A DNA stretch of 64,000 nt from Lepidodermella squamata (GCA_047495785.1 JBLDXI010000024.1:4526001-4590000), one strand, 5' to 3'; positions 37,265 to 48,025 are shown, numbered from the stretch's first letter. Notes: generated by a model not told the origin, from the letters alone. Translations and numbers: made by a program.

Positions 37265-37271
37265 TTTTATA
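37265..37271 (-). promoter_or_regulatory. TATA box of gene 2
   Basis: TATAAAA on the minus strand, 130 bp upstream of the gene 2 start codon. The same box occurs at 44653-44659, 119 bp upstream of the duplicated start codon. The surrounding segment (ATTC.AATCGGTCAA, TTTTATACTC, TTGTTTGGCAATATTTAC) is conserved between the two copies. Confidence 0.65.
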
Positions 37272-37319
37272 CTCATAGGTTGACAAAAGAGCTATTGTTT
37301 GGCAATATTTACTTTATTC

Positions 37320-37979
37320 ACTAAGGTACGGGTATTATGGCCGACCATCGGCGTTTCCAAGTCGAGTAGAAGTCGACCTGGAGCGCGCCAAAAAACTTGC
37401 ATAATTAATTCATAGCAAGTTACACTTTCTGATGTTCGGTTTCTTCGGACATTTTAACTGCAGGCTTGGCAAGTTCACTTATTCGCTGATATCCTTGAAA
37501 CATGAAACCCAATGCCATAAATTGACCCGGCCTTTAGATGATTTCAAGCAATAATTTTAAATAATCGGTGACTATTTCTATGCGAGAATTTATGAGATTC
37601 AATATGTGGTATTCCTTTTTCTTTTGTTCATTTGGTACATGTGAGAACCCCTTCCCATTGCTAATTAAGAAATTGCCAATCAAAATTACGTTACTCATCA
37701 CGAAGCGATAGGCGATAATTTGTTCCTCTTGTCGCCCTGAAATTGTCCTGTGGAAATTTGTCAACAATTGTGGCGCTCTATCATATGTTTGCCTACACAG
37801 ACAGACGTCAGGCTAACGCATAAATTATCGCTTTATCGCTCGGTATCGAACTTGCGTAGGATGAGAAAAGTTAAGACGAAGTATTTCCCATAAATCATTC
37901 AACGTCGAATTTTGCACGACGTGGGTGTTGTTCGGCGATTTTTCATTATCAATGTTTAGTATGTCGGGACGAAACGTAT
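37320..37979. other. Upstream flank of gene 2, no gene recognised
   Basis: Non-coding. The part up to about 37430 is still weakly alignable with the flank of the 44.5-kb duplicate (shared CATAATTAATT near 37400 and 44785). The rest shows nothing I can assign. Confidence 0.4.
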
Positions 37980-37987
37980 ACGTCAGC

Positions 37988-38395
37988 CATAGAGAAAAAA
38001 TGACCAGAGTAAGCACTCAAGCTGAAATATTGATCTCCATTATTATAGAAGTGCGTTCTCAAAACGGATATCTCCGTTTTTTACCAAATTTTGCATGCCT
38101 ATAGAACGCGAGCTGCTCTTTCACGTGGTTTAAGATTTGAGGTGGGCAATTGCTGCTCAGTCTTGATCTCATCAAAATAATTAAAACCATAGTGAAAACG
38201 AGGGTTTTGTATCGTAGCAGCGGTTGGGTTGCCCACCTCAAATGTTATACCACGTGAAAGAGCAGCTCGCGCTCTATAGGCATGCACAATTTGGTAGAAA
38301 ACCGAGATATCCGTTTTTAGAAAGTCAACTTTGAATTAAAATAAGGATTTAGAAATTTTAGTTTGAGTGCTTTCTCTGGTCATTTTTTCTCTATG
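37988..38395. mobile_element. Foldback hAT-like MITE, copy 2
   Basis: A 408-bp element, clearly the same family as 19659-20078, with the same CATAGAGAAAA / CTCTATG termini and foldback structure. It is flanked by a perfect but different 8-bp target-site duplication ACGTCAGC (37980-37987 and 38396-38403). Two copies with independent 8-bp TSDs confirm element ends and transposition. No coding capacity. Confidence 0.9.
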
Positions 38396-38511
38396 ACGTC
38401 AGCCTGGCCATGTTGCTTAATACCGAGGCGTTGTTTATTTCGTTGCTTCGTTATTTCGTAGTTTTTTCACTCATCGTTATCTCATACAAAAAAACTGACG
38501 AAAGAAATAAA

Positions 38512-38597
38512 ATGGGGTGTAAGAAGGATTCGAACCCGGGACCACTGGTTTTTGGCGCACAAGGCGAAACCACTGAGCGATAGCGCTGAGTCATGGT
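38512..38597 (-). other. tRNA-like sequence (possible SINE head or tRNA pseudogene)
   Basis: On the minus strand there is a box A-like CGCTCAGTGG and, about 40 nt later, a perfect box B GGTTCGAATCC. The anticodon region does not fold as a normal 5-bp stem with 7-nt loop. Instead TGGTTT/AAAAACCA pairs. I would not call it a functional tRNA. Confidence 0.45.
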
Positions 38598-38679
38598 AGT
38601 CGTCCTCGTTCGGCATTTTTACATACTTAACGACGTTAGCGTTTTTTTCCGGTTGCAGATAGAAAGCCTCTTATTTTCT

Positions 38680-38745
38680 AGTGGCTCAAATCCATGGTCC
38701 TGATCATGAAGGTCCCGGGGTTCGAATCCTCTTCGATCCTGCCAT
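38680..38745 (+). other. Second tRNA-like sequence, opposite orientation
   Basis: On the plus strand there is a box A-like GTGGCTCAAATCCATGG and a perfect box B GGTTCGAATCC. It faces away from the tRNA-like sequence at 38512-38597. Acceptor and anticodon arms are not convincing, so it is a tRNA-like relic or Pol III-type promoter. Confidence 0.4.
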
Positions 38746-38760
38746 ACGGAAGCATACGGA

Positions 38761-38800
38761 AAGCCCACTAGTTCTGCTTGTAAGCAGAACTAGTGGGCTT
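38761..38800. repeat. Perfect 19-bp inverted repeat with 2-nt loop
   Basis: AAGCCCACTAGTTCTGCTT (38761-38779), two bases, then its exact reverse complement (38782-38800). It is followed by TTTTT. It begins 15-20 bp after a tRNA-like segment with box B. A transcript would form an extremely stable hairpin. Confidence 0.9.
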
Positions 38801-38899
38801 TTTCCGGCCACAATATTATGACCCTGGGATTTTGTCTAGGCTTTTTGGGCTTTTAGGGCTTTTTTTGGTCTTGCGAACTGGGCTGTACGATACCCCCTG

Positions 38900-40600
38900 T
38901 TCTCCCGTTTCTCGTAGCACCTAGTCAGTCAATAGAATTCCCGCTGCTGTTAGCATTATAGCTCAATAGTTCGGAGCTTGGAAATGTATAGGTTCACTAA
39001 TCCATAGACTTAGTGATAATCCTAGGCCTTGTTTCACCCATTTTTTCTGCTTGAGACGCCAAAGAGAACAAGCCATCCTCTAAGCGTAATAACACACCAA
39101 TTATTTATATTCGATGTTATTTAAGGTGTTTAAAAATTGATGAGAATAACTTCTACACGCCTACAGCTATGATAACTAACACACAGCCCATTTGTCATGC
39201 ACAGACTAATCGAGCGGGAAAACGACAATAATGCATACATGCGGCATGCGGATGCCTGACGTTTTGGTTGAAAGATTTTATGTCGCAGCGTGTTATTGAA
39301 TTTAGCAGTGTGCGACTTTCAGGAGGGGGGGATGCAAGGCCAGACGACGAAATGAGAATTTATTCCCCTATTCTGTCAATTTTGGAAGGTTCGGGAGCGT
39401 GTTTTAGTTGGAAAATCTCTAAAATTGTCTCGCTTCGCGCGGTTATTAGCCGAAATAACTAGTAATTTTGGCAAATACAGCAAAAAACATTTTTGCATTC
39501 CTGGCAGCTCGAGGATCCAAGATCGCACCCTGGAATTTAGCATAACACGGAATCTAACTGGACGATACCGCATCCCTTCGATTACTAGGAAGTTTCGCCG
39601 TGCTACCTTTCATGAAGCCAAACGCAACACCTGTCAGCTCAATGGCTACACGTTATCGCATGACTTTGTCATGTTGCGTGTTTAGCGTATTTTGAGTATA
39701 AGGGCCGCGCGTCTCATTACCTCTCAATCACATCGTACTACCCGCTGCGATACCCTTGTTAACTTCTGAACACAATCTGAAACTAACTTCAGTTCACATT
39801 GGCCAAGTCAAGAAGTGACAGAATGGCCCGTGCGCCCGGCTCGCTGGGCAAACCGGTTCGGGAGAAGCGGGAGAAGGGGTAATACCACGGTGCTCTAACA
39901 GTTGGATCAAATCCCGCGTAGAATAACGGCCAAACACGATTGAAGGCCGCGCCTGGATGAATAATGGCCGCATTATGTTACCCATTTTACCCAAAACATA
40001 GGACGCCAAAACAGCAATATCGACAGAACAGCGAAAGACCCTCCCTAAACTGTTTACTTGATATTCGAAACGCTTCGCGAAGCACAGAAATGTTTTTTCC
40101 AAGGTGTATCAAAATCCAAGGTCAAACGGCAATAAATAAACTACGTGTGAAACTGGAAAAGGTCAAATTGCCGCTCTACTATCATCAATCTTGATTGATT
40201 ATTTTTCTACCATTTAATCTTCACCCACGTATTTCCAATTGATTGTGTCCGCCTGAGCAATTAATCAGAATAATTTCAGCTGAATTTACAGTAAAATATT
40301 GTACATTTTTAAAGAAACCGCAATCAAACTTGAGCTTATTAAATTTTGGCAGGAGCCCGTATTAATTTCTGGCGAAAAATAAGACGTAAATTTATCAGCA
40401 CTGCCACTTCTTCACATTTCTTAACAATTTCGAAATATATTGAAAATGTTGAATATAAATCCCCAACCTGATTTATGTGAGAGGTCGAGTAGGAGGTGAG
40501 AGAAATCAATATTATTATCGCTAACTGTCTGTAACGTCAGTAACGTCAGTCAACATTTCGCGACTGAATAACAGTGAACAAATTATAACAAATAATAAAT
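38900..40600. other. Non-coding, no gene recognised
   Basis: Several short ORFs on both strands show no domain, no signal peptide and no paralogue. Nothing supportable was found. Confidence 0.4.
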
Positions 40601-40605
40601 GATAT

Positions 40606-41025
40606 AAAGTTTCACTCAAGGGATCTTGGGCCAATTCAAGTTATAGCAAATTTGAGACTTCGAGCTGGTTGCTTCAAAACAAATAACTTTCAAAAATTTA
40701 AACTCAAGCTTTTGTACGTATCAAAGGCAATCTCTTGACGCCCCGAGACCCTAAGAAATGACACATGAGTAATGAGTATTCCGACATGCTGGCAATGGTT
40801 TGAGACAATAATATAAGTCCCATCGCGACACGATAATGTGGTCTAGAGGTATGCCATATAGGCACATACCCCCCAATATTAGCGAAATATGCGAGGCCGA
40901 GGCCCCCGTGAGGCTCAGTGAGGCTAAACACTGGCATAGTTGGCATAGGTGTTTTGAAGCAACCAGCTCGACGTCCCAAATTTGCTATAACTTGGATTGG
41001 CCCCAGATCCCTTGAGCGAAACTTT
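40606..41025. repeat. Foldback element with about 75-bp arms
   Basis: The left arm 40606-40680 (AAAGTTTC through GCTGGTTGCTTCAAAAC) is repeated in inverse orientation at 40951-41025 with few mismatches. The 270-bp core has no recognised coding sequence. Likely a non-autonomous transposon; TSDs were not resolved. Confidence 0.7.
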
Positions 41026-41029
41026 AGGG

Positions 41030-41590
41030 GAAGAAACTGTTTCTCATGGGCTTTCGAACAGTGTAAGATATTTAGAAATCTGAGCCAAAATGACTGAGCA
41101 GCGTAGAAATAAAGTATGCTCAAAATTTATGCCCATACTGTATTTGAGATAGTCTTATGCAACCCAGACCTGACTTCATTTCCCGTCTTTCAATCTAAAA
41201 ACTCATCAAGTTTTTGAATATTTGAATATTTTGAATATAAAAAAAATAATCGTAAATCGCAGATTTTTAAATATCTTCAGGCATTTGTTGTTATTAAATA
41301 CCGTTCAGCGCGTATTTCGCACGTGCCGTAGTAGCCTAGGCTACTATTCGAGATAGGACTATGCCTCGACGAATTTCAATTTACCCAGGCTTCTAATCAA
41401 GAGTGAGTATATATTTCAGATTTCAGTAACCACCGTATCTAACAAATTTCAATGCAGCGCGCAACACATTTGCACGGGGCAGCAATTAAAACGGAAGTTA
41501 TATTCACGATGCACTTGGTAGTCTTTTCACATGCCAGATGATTAATGACCTTAGTGGAAATCATTCGCAGACGCGAGCCCCTGAAGAGTC
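41030..41590. other. Non-coding; contains an 18-bp palindrome
   Basis: No gene. TAGTAGCCTAGGCTACTA at about 41327-41344 is a perfect palindrome. Otherwise A+T-rich. Confidence 0.4.
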
Positions 41591-41599
41591 AAAACTCAC

Positions 41600-41713
41600 G
41601 TTCGCAGTGCATGCCGCTAGTTGTGGTTGGGCATAAGCAATATTGATTGTTGACACATGTGCCGCCGTTTTCGCAATTGATGGAAACATTGCTTTGATCG
41701 CAGACCAGAGCAG
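41600..41713 (-). pseudogene. Isolated EGF exon, duplicate of gene 2 exon 2
   Basis: A minus-strand phase 1-1 exon with AG acceptor and GT donor encodes VCDQSN...[13 protein letters not shown]...C, nearly the EGF of gene 2 exon 2 (36843-37025) but without the Gly-Met repeat. It may be an orphan duplicate, or an alternative or additional exon of a longer transcript starting at 44.5 kb. Confidence 0.65.
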
Positions 41714-42790
41714 CTGTAGCGAGTCAGTGAATTAGATCAGTGAGAAATTAAGATTCAAATCTCAACCCTTTCACGGCCAATTTGTTTATTTCTGCGAGAA
41801 AAAATATTAGACAGCATCTCTGGCAGCATTTTTCAATGGTCCTGGTCACGAGGTTGGAACCCGTTTGTCTCTAACTATCACCATTAAGACATGAGACGTA
41901 CTATAGGACGCCGCGGCTTGCAGAAAATCAGAAAAAGCGTGATATTTTTAATGAGGTCCAAAGTCCAACTCGACCAATGAATCATCTCATTACACTTTTT
42001 GCAATCATCTCAAGCCTTTTTTTTGCTTAAGATCAACGAGATCAACACATCTTTACACAGCGTCACGCCGATCTTTTGCTGTAAAAGAATTCTGATCAGT
42101 TTTTAATTATTGACATTTAAAAAATTAAAATTTTATAAATTAAAATTTCTTTAATTTCGAAATTACTGGACTAAAATTTAATTCGTATGCACATTCCGAT
42201 ATGCACAGTCCGCGGCCTTCAAGAGGCCCTTGTAACGGGAGCTTCGAAGCCGCGGCGTCCTATAGTAGGTCTCATGCATTAAGAAAGTACAAAAAAGGCG
42301 CCGAAATCGCCCTTTCGGTCAAGCTGATTTCAGACGATTTTTGGAGCACCCTGATTTCAGATGCTTTCAGCACAGGACTTTCAGATCATAAATTACTCCC
42401 ATGAAGATCCTTAACATTCCCCATCACTTATATCCCCGAAAAGTTGTTTCTTAAATGAGTTTTCAAAGGTCAGCATTCAGATCAGATTTCATCTTTCCAC
42501 GCAATAGTTTGAAGCCCAAGAATCACGCACTCCGCCTGTACCGTATTTGCTCGTACTTAAGACTAGTCTTATGTTCAGGTTTTGGGTACATTTCGAAAAA
42601 ATGACCCTCCTGAACTAAAATCCGAATATAAGGTTGCACATAAAGTACTGCATGAATATTAGTACGCACACGAATAGAGGGAGTCAGCCTTATGTACGAG
42701 CAAAAATACGGTATAAATCTGGACCGATAGGGCGATTTCAACCACTTAACTGAAATATCAAGGCGCCGCCGTTAGTCTTTTGTCGAAAGA
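41714..42790. other. Non-coding, no gene recognised
   Basis: A+T-rich sequence between the orphan EGF exon and the foldback at 42.8 kb. It contains short inverted pairs around CCGCGGC (41905-41915 and 42210-42260, with CTTGTAACGGGAGCTTCG). No supportable ORF. Confidence 0.4.
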
Positions 42791-42791
42791 A

Positions 42792-43563
42792 TTACCCTCA
42801 CTTGCGCATTTATCACTTGCGCATTTGAAAATTATCATTTGCGCATCAAATATTGATTTTACAGCCTGTTGTTCACCAGTTGATGAATTATTATGAATTT
42901 TTTTACAAATTTTTATTTGCGATGCTTGACGCAGTTATTACTCAATCAACGTGTTATTACCAAGTAATGACAAAAGTACAGAGCAAGTAAAAGAGTAAGG
43001 CCGAGCGAAAATCAAGCATTATTCTTCATTAGTCGTCGGCTGCAAGAGCCCTCGTCTTGGGCCCGTGTGCTGGGCGTATTTTGCCGTTCTGCCCGATGAA
43101 GCCTGCCAACTTGTCCAGGTGTTCATGGGCATTTGAGCATTGGCATTGGAATTTGAGATCTGTTCGAATTCATAGTGGAAGCAACAGACGTGGAGGACTT
43201 CGATGAAGCCCTGGATTCAGTTCTTGATGAAACCCTGGATTCAGTTCTTGATGAAGCTCGATTTTCCCTTGATTGGGCCGATTCCACCTCTAGAATTCTC
43301 GATTGCAGTTCACGAATCTGTTTCGTCTTCGGCGAAGTAATGTCTTCATCATCACGGTTGAAAACATCCAGAACTTCCTGATCTTCTTCATTCAAGGCAT
43401 TCTGTGCTGTCTAAACACACGCGTCTAACAGATGTGACACCTGCCAATCTTATTTTATAAAAATTTCATAATAATTCATCAACTGGTGAACAACAGGCTG
43501 TAAAATCAATATTTAATGCGCAAGTGATAAATGCGCAAGTGATAAATGCGCAAGTGAGGGTAA
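42792..43563. mobile_element. Long-TIR foldback transposon with internal ORF
   Basis: Inverted terminal repeats of about 110 bp lie at 42792-42905 and 43452-43563. They start TTACCCTCACTTGCGCAT and contain two or three tandem TTGCGCAT-type units, then CAGCCTGTTGTTCACCAG. The 550-bp interior carries a 90-codon minus-strand ORF (43123-43395). TIR length and structure indicate a non-autonomous DNA element. It interrupts the duplicated gene 2 5' region, between EGF exons at 43.9 and 41.6 kb. Confidence 0.75.
43123..43395 (-). CDS. Hypothetical Ser/Arg/Glu-rich ORF inside foldback element
   Basis: A 90-codon frame reads a charged, coiled-coil-like N terminus (EDQEVLDVF, then IRELQSRILEVE) followed by tandem RTESR(V/A)SS repeats. 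It lies wholly within the foldback transposon at 42792-43563. It does not resemble a known transposase. It may be a captured host fragment or chance ORF generated by the internal repeats. Confidence 0.3.
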   Translation of the reverse strand: MNEEDQEVLDVFNRDDEDITSPKTKQIRELQSRILEVESAQSRENRASSRTESRVSSRTESRASSKSSTSVASTMNSNRSQIPMPMLKCP

Positions 43564-43849
43564 CCCTGTCGAAACCTGATAAAAACTGGCATGTTATTTT
43601 TTTGTCTGACCAGATAATAAAATGGGGTTACCTGAATATCAATTTGAAAAAAATTTCACACCTTGATTTTGAATTTTGAAACTGCCATATTTTAAAAACG
43701 GTGTAAGATAGCGGTCTGTTTGTTTCCCGTAGCCAACATCAAAAAGTGATATTGCCGTTAAGGGCGGTTAAAATTCAACAAACTGAATTAATTACAGTGT
43801 AGTCAAAATTCCGAAATCGTCCTTTTGCCGTGAAAGGGTTATTACTCAC

Positions 43850-44534
43850 CAGTTTCACAGTAGCGGCCACTATATCCCGATGTGCACGAGCATGCCGTTT
43901 TAGAACACGTGCCGCCATTTTGACAATCCGCGTAACACCACATGCCGGAAGTACCATCGTTGCATATGTAATTTGCAGTTCCCTCTTAAAAATAAAACCG
44001 AGATTGTTACAGCGGTGCTATCAATTGAGCTACTGATTTGAATCTAAAGCTTGCGGTTTGCTTCTATCAACTTGGGCCCTCCACAGTTCAAAAGACAGGC
44101 AATTCTATGCACCGAGTTCTTTGTTTTTGTTATATCGCTATTTCCTTGCAAAGCCGATTATCCTGCCCCAAATCACCCTGTTTTACGAGATTCACGCCAA
44201 TCTGTTACGTACCGTTATTGCAGTACACGCCATAGTGCGGACTTGTGCAAAAGCAATAATCGCCATTTATGCAGCTTCCTCCATTCTCACATTTTTTGTT
44301 GTTGTCGCTTTGATCGCAGACTGAATTGCTACCTCCACCACCTCCACCTCCACCACCACCACCACCACCGCAATAAGAGCCACCACCACCGCCACCACTT
44401 CCTCCGCCTCCACCAGGACCTTATTAACGCCGTTATGTAAAGAGAAGTTACATATTTTCAAATCAGTACTGACCGATGACATTAGTAACATGGGCACAAA
44501 TTAGTATCGAAAGCAATATACCAGAATTCATCAT
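43850..44534 (-). pseudogene. Partial duplicate of the gene 2 5' end (signal peptide, Gly-rich linker, two EGF)
   Basis: Three minus-strand exons: 44474-44534 (signal peptide MNSGILLSILICAHVTNVIG, clearly homologous to that of gene 2), 44213-44419 (poly-Gly linker, then EGF VCDQSDNNKKCENGG type) and 43850-43984 (EGF). All junctions are GT-AG and phase 1. No CTLD, FReD or Sushi exon follows before gene 2 itself. Either this is a truncated gene copy, or an alternative promoter and first exons for gene 2, since phase 1 ends could splice to 41713 and 37025. No disabling mutation is seen in the three exons. Confidence 0.65.
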
Positions 44535-44652
44535 TATAGATATCAGCTCGACGCTTTCTAACGGCAAAACACGATCAACTGAAAGCGATGATAAGCAACT
44601 TCCGGCCAAAATGAAAGTGTCGACTGTAGAATTCTAATCGGTCAATCCGCCA

Positions 44653-44659
44653 TTTTATA
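44653..44659 (-). promoter_or_regulatory. TATA box of the duplicated gene 2 5' end
   Basis: TATAAAA on the minus strand, 119 bp upstream of the ATG at 44534. It lies in a segment aligned with the gene 2 promoter (37.2-37.4 kb). Confidence 0.6.
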
Positions 44660-44669
44660 CTCGTATTGA

Positions 44670-45590
44670 ATTCAACCAATAAATATAAGTGCATTTGTTT
44701 GGCAATATTTACCTAATCAACAAGGATACGGCGAATGACCTGGCGGGCGCTAGGTATACTTAAGTCAAACTCGCTGGATAAAAAGGGAGCATAATTAATT
44801 AATTAACTTTCTTGCGGACATTCTTGTTCCGGACTGTTTTCAGGCATTACGATGTTAGCTTTACTCAATTCAGCAACGCAACCGACATTGGATTCTTGCA
44901 GAGAAAAAGAAAAAGCCGACTGAATCTGTGATAAAATGGCAATTCTAGGTGTAACGCTTTTCTTGAAAAGCATCTTACTAGAGAGAAATCACTAAGTATA
45001 GGAACTGAATTTAAAATTCCCTTCTTCATTACAACAAAGACTCGTTTGCTGCATTAAAACGTTAGAGAAAAGTTATTTGCAATGCCTCCATGCCCAGACT
45101 TCATATTCCAGGCGAACGAATTCATGTCGATATGCCTTATCGTCGTTTTCGCAAGGTATCAACTGTGTCGTTGCTGTGTAAGCAGGCGTAAGGTAACGTC
45201 TGTGCTGTGTTAGTAAAAGCTTTATTCTTCCCAGTTTTAAAACATTTCTCCCAATGAAGAGCCGCCGGCCAACAACAAAAAACAGCAATATGTACTTAGA
45301 AACCCTTGTAATGCGACATGACGTTTAAAAATTGATGGGAATAAATAACATTATCGGGGCATTATTCACGTATGCTCTGCCCAGACGTTGATATCTAGAG
45401 GAAAATGGCGATTATGCATGCATGTATTTCTTAGCCTGACGTCTGGGTTGAGTAGCGTTTTTATCGAATTCCGCGATATAAAGAATCCCTCGAGTAATGA
45501 GAGGTGACACATGCGCAATGGCAACGAAATCAATTTCAATTATTTTTTAAAAAGAGCGCCTTCAAAAATGCATAGCCTGTTTTATTTTAG
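44670..45590. other. Upstream flank of the duplicate, no gene recognised
   Basis: The first about 130 bp still match the gene 2 upstream flank. After that there is only A+T-rich sequence with small ORFs lacking recognisable domains. Confidence 0.4.
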
Positions 45591-45592
45591 GA

Positions 45593-46315
45593 CTAGGCTA
45601 TTCGGACAAAGCGAAATGTGTTTCACGCAACGGCTATTTGAGTGCGCGCTTTTGGCTAACTTGAACACAGCGGTGTGTGCGCGGAAGTGGCTCTTCGAAC
45701 ACACCCCTCCAAGTCGAAGTATACCGCTAATAGACTAGTGATAAGGCGATAATTGACCGGATTTAAGACGAATTTAGCGGTTCTAGCATATTTACAAAGG
45801 CTATCTCTGATATTGCCATGTATTCTTGATTTTAAACCCATCCTCACCGCCCCTGTTTTCAATGGTATCAAGGGGTCTCACCTCGCCGCACGCTGTTTAG
45901 ACCGCCGACAAAGACGGGTTAATGCGGCCGGGACGCCGCGCATTGAAATAAACCTGAAAGCTGACGTCCGGCGGCGTCAAGTTCGAGCTATCAAATCGCT
46001 AATTCTCAGTTGCAATCACGCCACGCAGTAGCCTCTTCCCGGAATATTGTTTAAATTCGTTGGCGTGCCTCAAAATCAGTGTTGGCAGCCCTATAGTGCC
46101 TTTATTGCTGATGATGATGATGCGCACTGTAATTTTGGGCTAGGTATCAACCTGTTATGCAGGTATTTCTAATTTTCGCAGTTTCAACATTTTCAAACTA
46201 ACAAAAAGTTGTTAAAATTTAAATCTCGAATTTCGGTGATTAACAGGTGACTCAAGACGCTGTGTTCGAATAGCCATTGCGTGACACAATTTTGCATCCG
46301 AATAGCCAAATCCTG
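45593..46315. repeat. Imperfect foldback, about 60-70-bp arms
   Basis: The plus-strand segment from 45597 (GGCTATTCGGACAAAG... GTGTTTCACGCAACGGCTATTTGA) recurs inverted at 46247-46310 (GGCTATTCGGATGCAAAATT... GTGTCACGCAATGGCTATTCGA in reverse complement). Both arms also carry a GAACACAGCG word. About 570 bp lie between the arms. Probably a decayed DNA transposon. Confidence 0.55.
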
Positions 46316-46764
46316 TATTTTTGAGACAGAGACAATTCGCATTGTCATGATTGGCGTTTTAGACAAGGTTTTTGTGAAATTTTTATTCAGCATGTAATTA
46401 ATTTGTTAACCCTCTTTGATTTCGATGCCGAGTGGCAGAGAGGTGACCGGTTTCTTCATCTGGTTAGCAAATTACCCGATTCTTCGTTGATCGATTTTTT
46501 TCTGCCGGAAATTTCAAACTACTTGACCGTTAAACGTTAAACAGTGAAAAGTGGGATTTGGCAATATTTTAACGCCACGATTTTAATGCGATTTCTCATT
46601 TTCGATATTTCCAGCCAGCATTACGGAACCCACTACGACAATGGTATCAGCAGCGCAGTCATGTAATTAATGTGCAGCCCTTTTGAATTATACGCTCTAT
46701 AAAATATTGGTTATTGAGGAATTGAGGAAACGTGGTGACTGCTGGGGAATGAAATATGGCTGCT

Positions 46765-47259
46765 TCAAAAATGAAAATTATTATTGAACGCGCCAAAAAA
46801 ATAATTTTTATTTGCATCGATGTTTATTCGACTATTGGGTAATGCCGACTGGCGAACACGAGACAAAATGGGATTTTTGAGGAGGAAAATTGAAAAATAT
46901 AAGGAATATCTCCACCATGATTTTGATCGGTTTTCTGATAGATCGAAAGAAAAAGCAAAAAGCACCTTACCTGAGCTAACTCGAAATAATGCGCATAATA
47001 TAAACAGTTTGCGCGCACAGAAATATTGACTTGGTGTTAATAAATATCGAACTTGAATGAAAATTAGAAGAAATAAAAATTCACCAACAATTGTCGTAAG
47101 CTTGCCAGAATTTGTAGCGAAGGTGCGGAATGCTTGCCAATTGGCTTTGTTATAGTTTTGCAAGCAAAGCAATCCGAAATGCCCTAATGTGCATTCATCT
47201 TGGGCTGAAATGACTTGTAAAGCCGCGAGACAACAAATCAAGCAATACAAATCAGCCAT
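46765..47259 (-). CDS. Small candidate secreted protein
   Basis: Three proposed minus-strand exons (47095-47259, 46971-47051, 46765-46934) with short GT-AG introns (43 and 36 nt) give about 138 residues. The N terminus MADLYCLICCLAALQVISAQ is a good signal peptide with a likely cleavage after SAQ. The mature part starts with DECTLGHFGLLC. I do not recognise the family. Exon 3 is low-complexity (Asn/Phe-rich) and may be wrong. Confidence 0.35.
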   Translation of the reverse strand: MADLYCLICCLAALQVISAQDECTLGHFGLLCLQNYNKANWQAFRTFATNSGKLTTIVGEFLFLLIFIQVRYLLTPSQYFCARKLFILCALFRVSSGKVLFAFSFDLSENRSKSWWRYSLYFSIFLLKNPILSRVRQSALPNSRINIDANKNYFFGAFNNNFHF

Positions 47260-48025
47260 ATCAGTAACTAGTATCTTCCATTATATATATATATGGAGTT
47301 TATAAACTGTCGACGATAAAGCTATTCCTTGTAAACAACTATTAGTATAGCGCCCGCCTTAAGAAGATTAACTTGTGATGATGCGCTTATAGCCACTATT
47401 GTTTTCTGGCCTCAGTGACTCAAAAGTGACTCAACTTTTAGTAATTAACGGGAAGTGAAAGAATAACGCGCAAGAGACGAAATTGCTGAAAAGCAGGTTT
47501 CCAAGTATGAAAACTAAGTAAAAATGGGAATAAATTGGGAATTTTGTCACGAAATACCAACAAATATTTATCAATATCGTAGAAGCTCGGTGTCACTAAC
47601 CAATGGTGTCTTGATGATCTGCGGCAAATCACTATTTTATTTACCAAAAATGTACATTCAAATATTTTTTTTCTCAGATAATTAAAGCACAATATTTGTT
47701 AAAGGTTACATGTGAACTTGGAACAATACATCAGGAATAAGGTCGTATAAGGTCGAATATGGAATCAGGAAAACAAGTTGAGTGATTTCATGAAAACGGC
47801 TGCAAATTTATATGATAATATAGAGGACTTTTTTGTATGAGGTCGGCCTCATGGTGAGGTGGCTAGAACTGATTTTGAAAATCTGATTTTGAAAAAATGT
47901 CAAAAATATAATTGAAAATGCTGACAATAATTGAAAATTAATCCTCATTTCTCTGAAGTCTAAACGATTTCACTGGTTGAAATTTTAAGAATATTTAATT
48001 CCTATTTGTGTCGAAAAGCGGGAAC
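47260..48025. other. Non-coding, no gene recognised
   Basis: A+T-rich, with a short (AT)n run at about 47282-47292 just upstream of the candidate secreted-protein gene. No other feature seen. Confidence 0.4.

Noticed and set aside
40704-41123. 139-codon minus-strand ORF
   Set aside because: It spans the core and right arm of the foldback element at 40606-41025; no domain or signal peptide seen.
44267-44497. Valine/alanine-rich minus-strand ORF
   Set aside because: An out-of-frame reading of the poly-Gly exon of the gene 2 duplicate.
45753-46031. Arg-rich plus-strand ORF
   Set aside because: It lies inside the decayed foldback at 45.6-46.3 kb and resembles no known protein.
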